64,000 nt of DNA from Streptococcus pneumoniae (GTDB lineage: Bacteria; Bacillota; Bacilli; Lactobacillales; Streptococcaceae). Made by a program: the position numbers and the translations under genes. The notes under the pieces were generated by a model. The model did no database searches, was not told where the DNA came from, and saw only the letters and a list, made by a program, of their open reading frames with translations. Numbering within the stretch: the stretch's first letter is position 1; every line of letters begins with the position of its first letter. Positions 19,029 through 28,238 of this stretch are shown one piece after another. The stretch is from assembly GCF_001457635.1 (NCBI RefSeq), contig NZ_LN831051.1:62001-126000 (forward strand), written 5' to 3'.

Positions 19029-20396
19029 TTATTCTTTTTCTTGATATTTAGGTAAGAAGGTTTCCATCAAGAAGGAAGTATCATAATCCCCAGCAATGAC
19101 ATTGCGATCTGAAATGAGGTCAAGCTGGAAATCTGCATTGGTCTGCACTCCTTCAATCTCTAATTCATAGAGGGCACGTTGCATTTTCATCAAGGCGTCA
19201 AAACGATTTTCGCCGTGTACTATGATTTTGGCAATCATACTATCATAATAAGGCGGAATGGTATAACCTGGATAAACTGCTGAATCCACGCGCAAGCCAA
19301 CTCCACCACTTGGCAGATAGAGATTAGTAATCTTACCTGGACTTGGAGCAAAGTTAAAGGCTGGGTTTTCTGCATTGATACGACACTCGATGGCATGACC
19401 GCGTAGGACAATATCTTCTTGCTTAACAGACAAAGGCTGACCTGCCGCAATGCAAATCTGTTCCTTAACGATATCAACACCTGAAACAAACTCTGTTACT
19501 GGATGTTCTACCTGAACACGAGTATTCATCTCCATGAAATAGAAATTGCTACTTGCTTCATCAAGAAGAAATTCAATGGTTCCTGCATTCTCATAGCCAA
19601 CAAACTCTGCCGCTCGAACAGCAGCAGCACCTATTTCATGACGCAGCGTTTTTCCGATTGCAATCGAGGGACTTTCTTCCAAAACCTTTTGGTTATTCCT
19701 TTGAAGAGAACAATCCCGTTCACCCAAGTGAATCACATGTCCATGCTCATCACCTAGGATTTGAACCTCAATGTGCCGAGCTGGATAGATAACCCGTTCT
19801 ATGTACATGGCACCATTGCCATAATTGGCCTTGGCCTCACTAGAGGCAGTTTCAAAGGCAGAAACGAGGTCATCTGGTTTTTCAACCTTACGAATCCCTT
19901 TACCACCTCCACCTGCTGAAGCCTTGAGCATAACAGGATAGCCAATTTTTTCAGCAACAATCAAAGCTTCTTCAGAGTTATGCACTTCTCCATCTGAACC
20001 TGGTATAACAGGCACACCTGCTTTAATCATCTGAGCACGCGCATTGATCTTATCCCCCATCATATCCATAACATGACCAGATGGACCGATAAACTTGATA
20101 CCTACTTCTTCACACATGGTCGCAAATTTGGAATTTTCACTGAGAAATCCAAAACCAGGGTGAATAGCTTCTGCCTCAGTCAAGACTGCAGCTGATAGAA
20201 CTGCATTAATATTGAGATAAGACTCTGTTGCCTTGCCAGGACCAATACAAACTGCTTCATCTGCCAAAAGCGTATGAAGAGCTTCCTTATCAGCAGTTGA
20301 ATAAACCGCTACCGTCGCAATCCCCAATTCACGTGCCGCACGGATAATACGAACCGCAATTTCACCACGATTGGCAATTAAAATTTTTCGAAACAT
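19029..20396 (-). CDS. accC: Acetyl-CoA carboxylase biotin carboxylase subunit
   Basis: This ATP-grasp enzyme carboxylates the biotin of AccB. Its 455 residues start FRKILIANRGEIAVRIIRA, with the ATP-binding glycine loop KASAGGGGKGIR (~159-170), the catalytic EMNTRVQVEH region (~288-297) and the C-terminal biotin-carboxylase domain. It follows fabZ by 11 bases. Confidence 0.97.
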   Translation of the reverse strand: MFRKILIANRGEIAVRIIRAARELGIATVAVYSTADKEALHTLLADEAVCIGPGKATESYLNINAVLSAAVLTEAEAIHPGFGFLSENSKFATMCEEVGIKFIGPSGHVMDMMGDKINARAQMIKAGVPVIPGSDGEVHNSEEALIVAEKIGYPVMLKASAGGGGKGIRKVEKPDDLVSAFETASSEAKANYGNGAMYIERVIYPARHIEVQILGDEHGHVIHLGERDCSLQRNNQKVLEESPSIAIGKTLRHEIGAAAVRAAEFVGYENAGTIEFLLDEASSNFYFMEMNTRVQVEHPVTEFVSGVDIVKEQICIAAGQPLSVKQEDIVLRGHAIECRINAENPAFNFAPSPGKITNLYLPSGGVGLRVDSAVYPGYTIPPYYDSMIAKIIVHGENRFDALMKMQRALYELEIEGVQTNADFQLDLISDRNVIAGDYDTSFLMETFLPKYQEKE

Positions 20397-20407
20397 GGAG
20401 AACCTCC

Positions 20408-20830
20408 TTAGTTCCCAATTGCAAAAGTAAGGATACCACTGGCTGCAAGCTTGCCATCCACTTCAGCCTTTGCTTCAACCACAGCTATGGTGCCACGACG
20501 TTTTACAAAAGTCGCTGTCATAACCAATTGGTCGCCTGGTACAACTTGCTTCTTGAACTTAACCTTGTCCATACCAGCGTAAAAGACCAGTTTTCCTTTA
20601 TTTTCAGGTTTTGATAACTCCAACACACCAGCAGTTTGCGCCAAGGCTTCCATAATCAGAACACCTGGCATAACTGGGTATTGAGGAAAGTGGCCGTTAA
20701 AGAAAGGTTCGTTAATGGTCACATTTTTGATAGCAACAATGGTATCCTCGCTCACTTCCAAGACACGGTCCACTAGAAGCATAGGATAACGGTGGGGAAG
20801 AGCTTCTTTGATTCCTTGAATATCGATCAT
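20408..20830 (-). CDS. fabZ: 3-hydroxyacyl-ACP dehydratase FabZ
   Basis: The hot-dog fold dehydratase of the elongation cycle, 140 residues. The catalytic His47 and Glu61 lie in [25 protein letters not shown] sequence (45-65). Streptococci lack FabA. Here FabM at 27129-27914 supplies the isomerase needed for unsaturated fatty acids. The start overlaps the accB stop by 4 bases. Confidence 0.96.
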
Positions 20831-21312
20831 TTGATACGTACCAATCCTTTACCAAACTCAACCATTTCTTCGTTAGAGACGAGAATTTCCGTTACCACAC
20901 CATCCTTAGGAGCTGGGATTTCATTCATGACTTTCATGGCTTCGATAATTACCAATGTTTGACCTTTTTTGACACTATCACCAACTGTAACGAAGGCAGG
21001 TTTATCTGGTCCAGCAGCCAAGTAAACCACTCCAACAAGTGGACTCTCTACAAGATTTCCCTCACTAGCCACACTTGCTTCAGCTGGAGCTGGAACTTCT
21101 TCTGCTACAGTCTCTGCTGGAGCAGATGTAGGAGCTACTGGACTCGGTGTTGCTAGAACGGGTGCTGGAGCGACTTGAGTTGCAACTTCAGGCACAGGTC
21201 TCGCTTCATTCTTGCTAAACTGCAACTCATCCGTCCCATTTTTATAAGAAAATTCTCTCAAACTTGACTGGTCAAATTGAGTCATCAAGTCTTTAATATC
21301 GTTTAAATTCAT
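20827..21312 (-). CDS. accB: Biotin carboxyl carrier protein of acetyl-CoA carboxylase
   Basis: This 161-residue protein has a short N-terminal helix region, an Ala/Pro-rich linker (about residues 38-85) and a C-terminal biotinyl domain with EAMKVMNE. The biotinylated lysine is K127. It lies between fabF (2-base gap) and fabZ (4-base overlap). Confidence 0.96.
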
Positions 21313-21314
21313 AC

Positions 21315-22550
21315 TTATCTATTCTCCCAACGTTTGAAAGCAAGAACTGCATTGTGGCCTCCAAAACCAAAAGTATTTGAAATAGCGTATGGAATTTCTT
21401 TCTCCAAGCCTTGTCCATAAACGACATTAGCTTCGATATAATCTGATACTTCACTTGTCCCAGCTGTCATTGGTACAAAGTTATGACGCATAGCTTCGAT
21501 GGTGACGATAGCTTCTACTGCACCCGCAGCCCCCAGCAAATGTCCTGTAAAAGACTTGGTTGATGATACAGGTACTTCCTTACCAAGAACAGCTACGATA
21601 GCACCACTTTCTCCTTTTTCATTGGCAGGAGTTGACGTTCCGTGAGCATTGACATAGGCTACTTGCTCTGGAGAAATCTCAGCTTCTTCCAAGGCTAGTT
21701 TGATGGCCTTGATAGCTCCCTGACCTTCTGGATGTGGAGAAGTCATGTGGTAGGCATCACAAGTATTTCCGTAACCAACCACTTCAGCCAGGATAGTAGC
21801 TCCACGTTTTTCAGCGTGTTCAAGACTTTCTAGAACCAACATCCCTGAACCTTCACCCATAACAAACCCATTGCGATCCTTATCAAATGGGATCGAAGCA
21901 CGAGTTGGATCCTCTGTAGTAGAGAGAGCTGTTAAGGCTTGGAAACCAGCGATGGCAAAAGGTGTGATAGAAGCTTCTGTTCCTCCCACCAACATCACAT
22001 CTTGGAAACCAAACTTAATGGAGCGGAAGGCATCCCCAATCGCATCATTTGATGAAGAGCAGGCAGTATTGATAGATTTACAAACACCGTTTGCACCAAA
22101 ACGCATGGCTACATTCCCAGAAGCCATATTTGGTAAAGCTTTTGGAAGAGTCATTGGTTTGACACGTTTGGGTCCTTTTTCATGAAGGCGAAGTACCTGA
22201 TCTTCAATTTCCTTGATTCCACCAATACCAGATGCAACGATAACACCAAAACGATCCCTATTAAGAGCCTCTACATCAAGATTGGCATGATTTACAGCCT
22301 CTTGGGCTGCATACAAGGCATATAAAGAATAGTTATCAAAACGGTTGGTATCTTTTTTTACAAAGTATTTATCGAACGGAAAATCTTGGATTTCTGCCGC
22401 ATTATGCACATCAAAGTCACTATGATCAAATTTTGTAATGCCACCAATGCCGATTTTCCCAGTTGCTAAACTATTCCAAAATTCTTCTGGTGTATTTCCG
22501 ATTGGAGATGTTACTCCATAACCTGTTACCACTACTCGATTTAGTTTCAT
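21315..22550 (-). CDS. fabF: 3-oxoacyl-ACP synthase II
   Basis: The elongating condensing enzyme, 411 residues. I place the start at ATG 22550 (MKLNRVVVTGYGV): an in-frame GTG nine bases earlier lies inside the ribosome site AGAGGTG. The Cys-His-His triad is visible in NTACSSSND, NAHGTSTP and FTGHLLGAAG. FabF is the main target of platensimycin- and cerulenin-type inhibitors. Confidence 0.97.
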   Translation of the reverse strand: MKLNRVVVTGYGVTSPIGNTPEEFWNSLATGKIGIGGITKFDHSDFDVHNAAEIQDFPFDKYFVKKDTNRFDNYSLYALYAAQEAVNHANLDVEALNRDRFGVIVASGIGGIKEIEDQVLRLHEKGPKRVKPMTLPKALPNMASGNVAMRFGANGVCKSINTACSSSNDAIGDAFRSIKFGFQDVMLVGGTEASITPFAIAGFQALTALSTTEDPTRASIPFDKDRNGFVMGEGSGMLVLESLEHAEKRGATILAEVVGYGNTCDAYHMTSPHPEGQGAIKAIKLALEEAEISPEQVAYVNAHGTSTPANEKGESGAIVAVLGKEVPVSSTKSFTGHLLGAAGAVEAIVTIEAMRHNFVPMTAGTSEVSDYIEANVVYGQGLEKEIPYAISNTFGFGGHNAVLAFKRWENR

Positions 22551-22571
22551 TCTTTTCACCTCTAGCTTTCG

Positions 22572-23303
22572 CTACATACTTAAGCCACCATCAATGGCAA
22601 CCACTTGACCAGTTAGATAATCTTGGCCTGCTAAAAATACTGTCAAATCTGCAACCTGCTCTGCCTGCCCAAATTCTTTCATCGGAATCTGAGCTAGTGT
22701 AGCTTCCTTAATCTTATCTGATAAGATAGCTGTCATATCAGACTCAATCATTCCTGGAGCAATCACATTGACTCGTATATTCCGACTAGCGACCTCGCGT
22801 GCCACAGACTTGGTAAAGCCAATCAAGCCAGCCTTAGAAGCAGCATAATTAGCTTGACCAATATTCCCCATCAAACCAACAACACTAGACATATTAATGA
22901 TAGCACCTTCTCTGGCTTTCATCATCGGTTTCAAGACTGATTGTGTCATATTAAAGGCACCAGTCAGATTGACCTTGAGCACTTTTTCAAAATCTGCTTC
23001 TGTCATCTTGAGCATAAGAGTATCTTGGGTAATCCCTGCATTGTTGACCAAAACATCTACTGAACCCAGTTCTGCAATAGCTTGATCAATCATACGCTTA
23101 GCGTCTGCAAAATCTGATACATCTCCTGAAATGGGAACCACCTTGATACCATAGTTTGAAAACTCAGCGAGCAATTCTTCTGAGATTGCCCCACGACTGT
23201 TTAAGACAATGTTGGCTCCTGCTTGAGCAAACTTGTGGGCGATGGCAAGACCAATTCCACGACTCGAACCTGTAATAAAGATATTTTTATGTTCTAGTTT
23301 CAT
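22572..23303 (-). CDS. fabG: 3-oxoacyl-ACP reductase FabG
   Basis: This short-chain dehydrogenase performs the NADPH-dependent reduction of the elongation cycle. The 243 residues contain the cofactor motif GSSRGIGLA (~12-20), NNAG (~85-88) and the Ser-Tyr-Lys triad ending YAASKAG (~150). It lies between fabD and fabF in the operon. Confidence 0.97.
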   Translation of the reverse strand: MKLEHKNIFITGSSRGIGLAIAHKFAQAGANIVLNSRGAISEELLAEFSNYGIKVVPISGDVSDFADAKRMIDQAIAELGSVDVLVNNAGITQDTLMLKMTEADFEKVLKVNLTGAFNMTQSVLKPMMKAREGAIINMSSVVGLMGNIGQANYAASKAGLIGFTKSVAREVASRNIRVNVIAPGMIESDMTAILSDKIKEATLAQIPMKEFGQAEQVADLTVFLAGQDYLTGQVVAIDGGLSM

Positions 23304-23336
23304 TTTTTTCCTTTCAAAACTTCTACTTATTTTAGT

Positions 23337-24257
23337 CTATTTTTCTAAAAGTGCTACTAAACTCGCTTGATCTTCCACATGAGCTAAGTGAGCAGTTTGA
23401 TCAATTTTTTTAACAAAACCTGACAAGACTTTCCCCGGTCCAATCTCGATAAAGTTGCTTATGCCTGCTTCTTGCATGACCCCAATACTTTCATAGAAAC
23501 GAACGGGTTCCTTGACCTGACGCGTCAAGAGCTGAGCAATGTCCTCTTTTTGCATCACAGCAGCTTCTGTATTGCCGACTAGGGGACAAGTAAAATCTGA
23601 AAAACTTACCTGAGCTAGAGTTTCAGCTAGTTTCTGGCTAGCAGGCTCAAGGAGAGCGGTGTGAAAGGGACCTGACACCTTAAGAGGAATCAAGCGTTTG
23701 GCACCTGCTTCTTGCAAAAGTTCAACCGCTCGATCAACTGCAACCACTTCTCCAGCAATGACGATTTGTGCAGGTGTGTTATAGTTGGCTGGAGTAACCA
23801 CTCCAAGTTCAGAAGCTTTTTGACAGGCTTCTTCAATGACCTCTACTGGCGTATTGAGAACTGCTACCATCTTGCCAGAGTCAGCAGGAGCCGCTTCTTC
23901 CATATAGGCTCCACGCTTAGCTACCAAGGCAACCGCATCTTCAAAATCCAAGGCGCCGCTTGCCACCAAGGCAGAGTATTCTCCAAGAGACAAACCAGCA
24001 ACCATATCAGGCTGATAGCCCTTTTCTTGCAATAAACGGTAGATAGCAACCGAAGTCGCTAGAATGGCTGGTTGCGTATAGCGGGTCTGATTGAGTTTGT
24101 CTTCTTCCGTATCGATGAGATAACGTAAATCATAACCGAGCACCTGACTCGCTCGATCAATCGTTTCTTTGACAATCGGATACTGATCATAGAAATCCCG
24201 TCCCATCCCTAGATACTGGGCACCTTGACCAGCAAATAAAAAGGCTGTTTTAGTCAT
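23337..24257 (-). CDS. fabD: Malonyl-CoA:ACP transacylase
   Basis: FabD loads malonyl groups on ACP. The 306-residue protein has the alpha/beta-hydrolase-like GLSLGEYSAL nucleophile elbow (Ser ~92) and FAGQGAQYLGMG near the N-terminus. The catalytic His lies in GPFHTALL (~198). It overlaps fabK by 8 bases. Confidence 0.97.
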   Translation of the reverse strand: MTKTAFLFAGQGAQYLGMGRDFYDQYPIVKETIDRASQVLGYDLRYLIDTEEDKLNQTRYTQPAILATSVAIYRLLQEKGYQPDMVAGLSLGEYSALVASGALDFEDAVALVAKRGAYMEEAAPADSGKMVAVLNTPVEVIEEACQKASELGVVTPANYNTPAQIVIAGEVVAVDRAVELLQEAGAKRLIPLKVSGPFHTALLEPASQKLAETLAQVSFSDFTCPLVGNTEAAVMQKEDIAQLLTRQVKEPVRFYESIGVMQEAGISNFIEIGPGKVLSGFVKKIDQTAHLAHVEDQASLVALLEK

Positions 24258-25224
24258 TTCTTACAACTCCTGCCCAGCGAGAGGCTTCTTCTTGAATTTT
24301 CTTAGCGGCTCCGTAATACAAATCTTTTAGGATTTCTTCAGCTGTTTCTTCTTTAGAAACAAGCCCTGCGATTTGACCTGCCATGACAGAGCCACCATCC
24401 ACATCACCGTGAACAACTGCTTTGGCTAGGGCACCTGCTCCCATTTGTTCAAAGATTTCTAAATCAGGATCTTCCTGCTTAAAGGCATCTTTTTCAGCCA
24501 GTTCAAAATCTCTAGTCAACTGATTTTTAATAGCACGAACAGCATGACCAAAGTGCTGAGCTGAAATCGTAGTATCAATATCCCTTGCTTTTAAAATTTT
24601 CTCCTTGTAGTTTGGATGGGCATTCGACTCTTTTGCAACTACAAACCGTGTCCCCACCTGTACAGCCTCTGCACCTAGCATAAAGCCAGCCGCAGCACCT
24701 TCACCATCCGCAATTCCTCCTGCAGCAATAACAGGAATAGATATAGCTGTGGCTACCTGTCGCACCAAGGTCATGGTTGTTAATTTACCGATATGCCCCC
24801 CAGCTTCCATTCCTTCTGCAATAACAGCGTCTGCACCGATTTTTTCCATGCGTTTAGCTAAAGCGACACTAGGAACAACAGGAATAACGATTATCCCAGC
24901 TTCATGGAAACGTTCCATATACTTGCTTGGATTTCCTGCTCCTGTTGTGACAACTTTAACACCTTCTTCAATAACGAGATCCACGATATCTTCCACAAAG
25001 GGAGATAAGAGCATGATGTTGACCCCAAAGGGTTTATCAGTCAATGATTTGATTTTATCAATATTGGCCTTGACAACTTCTTTCGGGGCATTTCCCCCAC
25101 CGATAATTCCTAATCCTCCAGCCTTGGAAACAGCCCCTGCCAAATCACCATCAGCAACCCAGGCCATCCCTCCTTGGAAAATAGGATAGTCAATCTTCAA
25201 TAATTCTGTAATACGCGTTTTCAT
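24250..25224 (-). CDS. fabK: Enoyl-ACP reductase II (FMN-dependent)
   Basis: FabK is the flavoprotein enoyl-ACP reductase that replaces FabI in pneumococci and makes them intrinsically insensitive to triclosan. Its 324 residues form an FMN-binding TIM barrel: the start KIDYPIFQGGMAWVADG, then IAEGMEAGGHIG and AAGGIADGEGAAAG, matching nitronate monooxygenase/FabK enzymes. No FabI-type short-chain reductase is present in the cluster. A palindromic FabT-type operator lies just upstream (25273-25285). Confidence 0.96.
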   Translation of the reverse strand: MKTRITELLKIDYPIFQGGMAWVADGDLAGAVSKAGGLGIIGGGNAPKEVVKANIDKIKSLTDKPFGVNIMLLSPFVEDIVDLVIEEGVKVVTTGAGNPSKYMERFHEAGIIVIPVVPSVALAKRMEKIGADAVIAEGMEAGGHIGKLTTMTLVRQVATAISIPVIAAGGIADGEGAAAGFMLGAEAVQVGTRFVVAKESNAHPNYKEKILKARDIDTTISAQHFGHAVRAIKNQLTRDFELAEKDAFKQEDPDLEIFEQMGAGALAKAVVHGDVDGGSVMAGQIAGLVSKEETAEEILKDLYYGAAKKIQEEASRWAGVVRND

Positions 25225-25272
25225 AGTGCCTCCAACCTTCCTTGCTTACGTAATAGTTCGATTTCACCATAA

Positions 25273-25285
25273 TTTGACAGTCAAA
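25273..25285. promoter_or_regulatory. FabT operator upstream of fabK
   Basis: TTTGACAGTCAAA is a perfect palindrome around a central base, in the acpP-fabK gap. It resembles the TTTGA-N-TCAAA sites bound by the MarR-type repressor FabT encoded in this cluster. The palindrome is seen; binding is inferred from the family. Confidence 0.7.
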
Positions 25286-25342
25286 CTATTACCTAAACAA
25301 GAGGGAGTGGGTTTCTCCCTACTCCTTCTACTAATATTCTGC

Positions 25343-25567
25343 TTATTTTGCTTGCTCTTCAACGTAAGCAACCAAGTCACCAACTGTTTTCAAGTCATTT
25401 TCTGCTTCGATTTGGATATCAAAAGCATCTTCGATTTCTGAGATTACTTGGAACAAGTCCAATGAATCTGCGTCCAAATCATCAAAAGTTGATTCAAGTG
25501 TTACTTCTGATGCGTCTTTTCCAAGTTCTTCAACGATAATTTCTTGTACTTTTTCAAATACTGCCAT
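25343..25567 (-). CDS. acpP: Acyl carrier protein
   Basis: This 74-residue acidic four-helix carrier has the phosphopantetheine site in DADSLDLF (Ser35). It lies between fabH and fabK, as in other streptococcal fab clusters. A gap of about 120 bases with a FabT-type operator separates it from fabK, so the operon probably has a second promoter there. Confidence 0.96.
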   Translation of the reverse strand: MAVFEKVQEIIVEELGKDASEVTLESTFDDLDADSLDLFQVISEIEDAFDIQIEAENDLKTVGDLVAYVEEQAK

Positions 25568-25626
25568 GATAGGACTCCTTTAAAATAAATAGTTTTTTTA
25601 TAACAATGTGTTCACCACATGATTAC

Positions 25627-26601
25627 CTAAATTGTAAGAATGAGCGTGCCCCAGGTCAAGCCTCCACCGAAGCCTGATAGAAGAACAGTCTGGCTACCAT
25701 CTAAAGGGATGAGACCTTGTTCTACACACTCTGAAAGTAAAATCGGGATACTGGCTGCACTGGTATTGCCATATTCCATCATATTGGCTGGAAGTTTGGC
25801 TCGGTCAACACCAATTTTTCTAGCCATCTTATCCAAAATACGGTCATTGGCTTGATGAAGTAGCAGATAATCCAAGTCTGTCACCTCTATAGGAGATTCA
25901 TCAATAGTCTGCTTGATAGACTTGGCTACATCTCGAATGGCAAAATCAAAGACTGTGCGTCCATCCATCTTCAAAAACGAATCTGCACTTTCTTGATCTG
26001 AAAATGGAGAATGCAAACCTGAATGCCCATAAGTTAAACACTCGCTGCGACTTCCATCGCTATTGAGACTCTCAGCTAAGAAATGCTCTTGCTCGCTAGC
26101 TTCTAACAAGACACCACCAGCACCATCTCCAAACAACACAGCTGTTGATCGATCCGACCAATCGACTGCCTTAGAGAGGGTTTCACTACCAATCACCAAG
26201 CCTTTTTGAAAGCGACCAGAAGCGATAAACTTTTCAGCAGTTGAAAGAGCAAATACAAATCCACTGCAAGCCGCGGTTAAGTCAAAAGCAAAGGCTTTAT
26301 TAGCGCCAATATTAGCTTGAACACGAGCAGCTGTAGAGGGCATCATCGAATCTGGAGTAATGGTAGCTAGGATGATAAAATCCAGTTCTTTTCCTGTTAT
26401 TCCAGCTTTTGCCATCAGTTTCTTAGCAACCTCTGTAGCCAAATCACTGGTAGATTCTGTTCTTGAAATATGCCTTTGTCGTATTCCCGTTCGACTTGAA
26501 ATCCACTCATCATTGGTATCCATAATCTGAGCCAAGTCGTGATTTGTAACCACTTGCTCTGGCACATAATGAGCAACCTGACTTATTTTTGCAAAAGCCA
26601 T
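25627..26601 (-). CDS. fabH: 3-oxoacyl-ACP synthase III
   Basis: FabH starts chains by condensing acetyl-CoA with malonyl-ACP. The 324 residues contain the Cys-His-Asn triad in [11 protein letters not shown] (~108-118), LLHQAND (~250) and [10 protein letters not shown] (~280). Its start codon shares one base with the fabT stop codon, which couples the repressor and the first enzyme. Confidence 0.97.
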   Translation of the reverse strand: MAFAKISQVAHYVPEQVVTNHDLAQIMDTNDEWISSRTGIRQRHISRTESTSDLATEVAKKLMAKAGITGKELDFIILATITPDSMMPSTAARVQANIGANKAFAFDLTAACSGFVFALSTAEKFIASGRFQKGLVIGSETLSKAVDWSDRSTAVLFGDGAGGVLLEASEQEHFLAESLNSDGSRSECLTYGHSGLHSPFSDQESADSFLKMDGRTVFDFAIRDVAKSIKQTIDESPIEVTDLDYLLLHQANDRILDKMARKIGVDRAKLPANMMEYGNTSAASIPILLSECVEQGLIPLDGSQTVLLSGFGGGLTWGTLILTI

Positions 26602-27035
26602 TATTTCAAATCCTCCAAAAATTGGTAAAGATTAGTCAAGCCTTTACCCATGACAGCAATTTCTTCCTCGCTCATGCCATCAATAATTTTTTCTACCATG
26701 GCCTTGTGGAAGCGTTTATGCAGTCTATGAATCAAGCGACCCTTCTTTGTCAAATGCAGATGCACCACACGACGATCCTGTTCTGACCGAACTCGCTCAA
26801 TGTAGCCCTTACGCTCTAAATTGTTCAAACTTGTCGTAACAGTTCCAAGAGTTACCATCAACTCTTTTGACACTTGACTTGGAGTCACATCTGGAGCCTT
26901 ACCGATGACATCAATCGTATGCATTTCTTTGATGGAGATATCCTTAAAACGACTACCTCTCAAGTTCACTTCCTCAATTACAAGGACATTGTTAAATATA
27001 GATGTTAAATATTCATTGATTCGTTGGTAGTCCAT
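26601..27035 (-). CDS. fabT: MarR-family repressor of fatty-acid synthesis
   Basis: FabT represses the fab genes in streptococci, with acyl-ACP as corepressor. The 144-residue winged-helix protein shows the MarR recognition region [21 protein letters not shown] (split here for length: residues ~53-73) and the wing [14 protein letters not shown]. The promoter at 27093-27121 precedes it. TTTGA-type half-sites near that promoter suggest autoregulation. Confidence 0.95.
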   Translation of the reverse strand: MDYQRINEYLTSIFNNVLVIEEVNLRGSRFKDISIKEMHTIDVIGKAPDVTPSQVSKELMVTLGTVTTSLNNLERKGYIERVRSEQDRRVVHLHLTKKGRLIHRLHKRFHKAMVEKIIDGMSEEEIAVMGKGLTNLYQFLEDLK

Positions 27036-27092
27036 TTTTCATATCCCTCCTTCTTCAAAAAACTTTTACAATCAAAACATTTGACAGAAAGA

Positions 27093-27121
27093 ATTATATC
27101 AAAATTCAAAGAATGATGCAA
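27093..27121 (-). promoter_or_regulatory. Promoter of fabT-fabH operon, with FabT-like half-sites
   Basis: On the reverse strand -35 TTGCAT (27116-27121) and -10 TATAAT (27093-27098) are 17 bases apart. TTTGAATTTTGAT overlaps the spacer, and TGTCAAATG lies just downstream of the -10; both resemble FabT half-sites. Confidence 0.6.
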
Positions 27122-27128
27122 GTATTTT

Positions 27129-27914
27129 TTATTTTCCTGTAAATTTAGGTCTTCTTCTCTCCGAATGAGCTCGCACTCCTTCTTTGAAATCCTCTGTTTG
27201 AGCTAAGGATTTCTGTAGGTTCAGTTCTAAAGTAGCGTAACCCTGCCAGTCTTTAAACTGGCTCTCCCAAACCAACTTCTTAATGGCAGCATAGGAATTA
27301 CTTGAAGCACGTCTTAATTTTTTAAGAAGCTGTTCTCTCGTCTTTTCAAGTTTTTCAGCTTCAGAAACGCGGTAAACCAACCCCCATTCTAGGGCTTTTT
27401 CTGCCGTTAAAGCCTCTCCTGTCATAGCTAATTGAGCAGCACGCGTCACACCGATACTGCGGCTCAAGAGATGAATTCCCCCTGCATCTGGAGCCAAACC
27501 AACACCAACAAAGGCTTGGATAAACTTAGCCTTATCCGTCGCCAAACAGAAATCTGCCGCAACAGCCATATTCGCTGCGGCACCTGCAACAGCACCGTCA
27601 ACTTCCATTAAAACAGGTTTGGCTATTTGCTTGATTTTATAAGAAATCGTATTGACCAACTCTGCGATTTTTGTCAATGATGGAATATCATCCTCATCCA
27701 CTGCCCGCTTCATCTCTACCAAATCTCCCCCAACTGAGAAGACCTTTCCATTGGCATTGATTAAGATAAAATGCACAGCTGGATTTTCTTCTGCCAAAGT
27801 CAGAGCTTCTAAAATCTCCTCACACATGGGAATATGAAAACCATTTGCGACCTCAGGACGGTTCAAGGTAAGGATTGCCAAGTCCTCTTCAAGCTGATAA
27901 ATAATGTGTTCCAT
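27129..27914 (-). CDS. fabM: trans-2,cis-3-decenoyl-ACP isomerase (enoyl-CoA hydratase family)
   Basis: FabM diverts trans-2-decenoyl-ACP into the unsaturated fatty-acid branch. The 261-residue crotonase-fold protein has oxyanion-hole regions [13 protein letters not shown] and [18 protein letters not shown]. Position at the head of the fab cluster just upstream of fabT distinguishes it from catabolic hydratases. It may be transcribed from its own promoter near a BOX element that ends 40 bases upstream of its start. Confidence 0.9.
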   Translation of the reverse strand: MEHIIYQLEEDLAILTLNRPEVANGFHIPMCEEILEALTLAEENPAVHFILINANGKVFSVGGDLVEMKRAVDEDDIPSLTKIAELVNTISYKIKQIAKPVLMEVDGAVAGAAANMAVAADFCLATDKAKFIQAFVGVGLAPDAGGIHLLSRSIGVTRAAQLAMTGEALTAEKALEWGLVYRVSEAEKLEKTREQLLKKLRRASSNSYAAIKKLVWESQFKDWQGYATLELNLQKSLAQTEDFKEGVRAHSERRRPKFTGK

Positions 27915-27953
27915 CAGGGCTCCTTTTTATTTTATAAGCAGTTTATACTCTTC

Positions 27954-28060
27954 GAAAATCTCTTCAAACCGCGTCAGCTTCCATCTGTAACCTCAAAACA
28001 GTATTTTGAGCAGTCTGCGGCTAGCTTCCTAGTTTGCTCTTTGATTTTCATTGAGTGTTA
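27954..28060 (+). repeat. BOX element, short form (boxA, partial boxB, boxC)
   Basis: It begins TATACTCTTCGAAAATCTC and ends with the boxC segment GCGGCTAGCTTCCTAGTTTG and CATTGAGTG. Compared with the element at 14531-14681 it lacks the CACATTACCGTA stretch and the first part of boxB. It lies in the divergent region between fabM and lysC, about 40 bases upstream of the fabM start. The remaining bases (28061-28180) hold no gene that I can see. Confidence 0.88.
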
Positions 28061-28180
28061 AATTATTTCACTGTCAAAGTATATCTTTTTTAGGAGCAGA
28101 AAGCAAGAAAAAATCGACTGAAAGTGTCTCAGCCGATAAGAAAGGCTCGCTTTAGGCTAGAAAGCATCTTATTTTCTTCA

Positions 28181-28209
28181 TTGAAAAAAGCCTTTCTTTC
28201 TGCTATAAT
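28181..28209 (+). promoter_or_regulatory. Promoter of lysC
   Basis: -35 TTGAAA (28181-28186) and -10 TATAAT (28204-28209), 17-base spacer, 30 bases before the start codon. Confidence 0.7.
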
Positions 28210-28238
28210 CGTATAAAATACTTACTTTAGGAGTTCTT

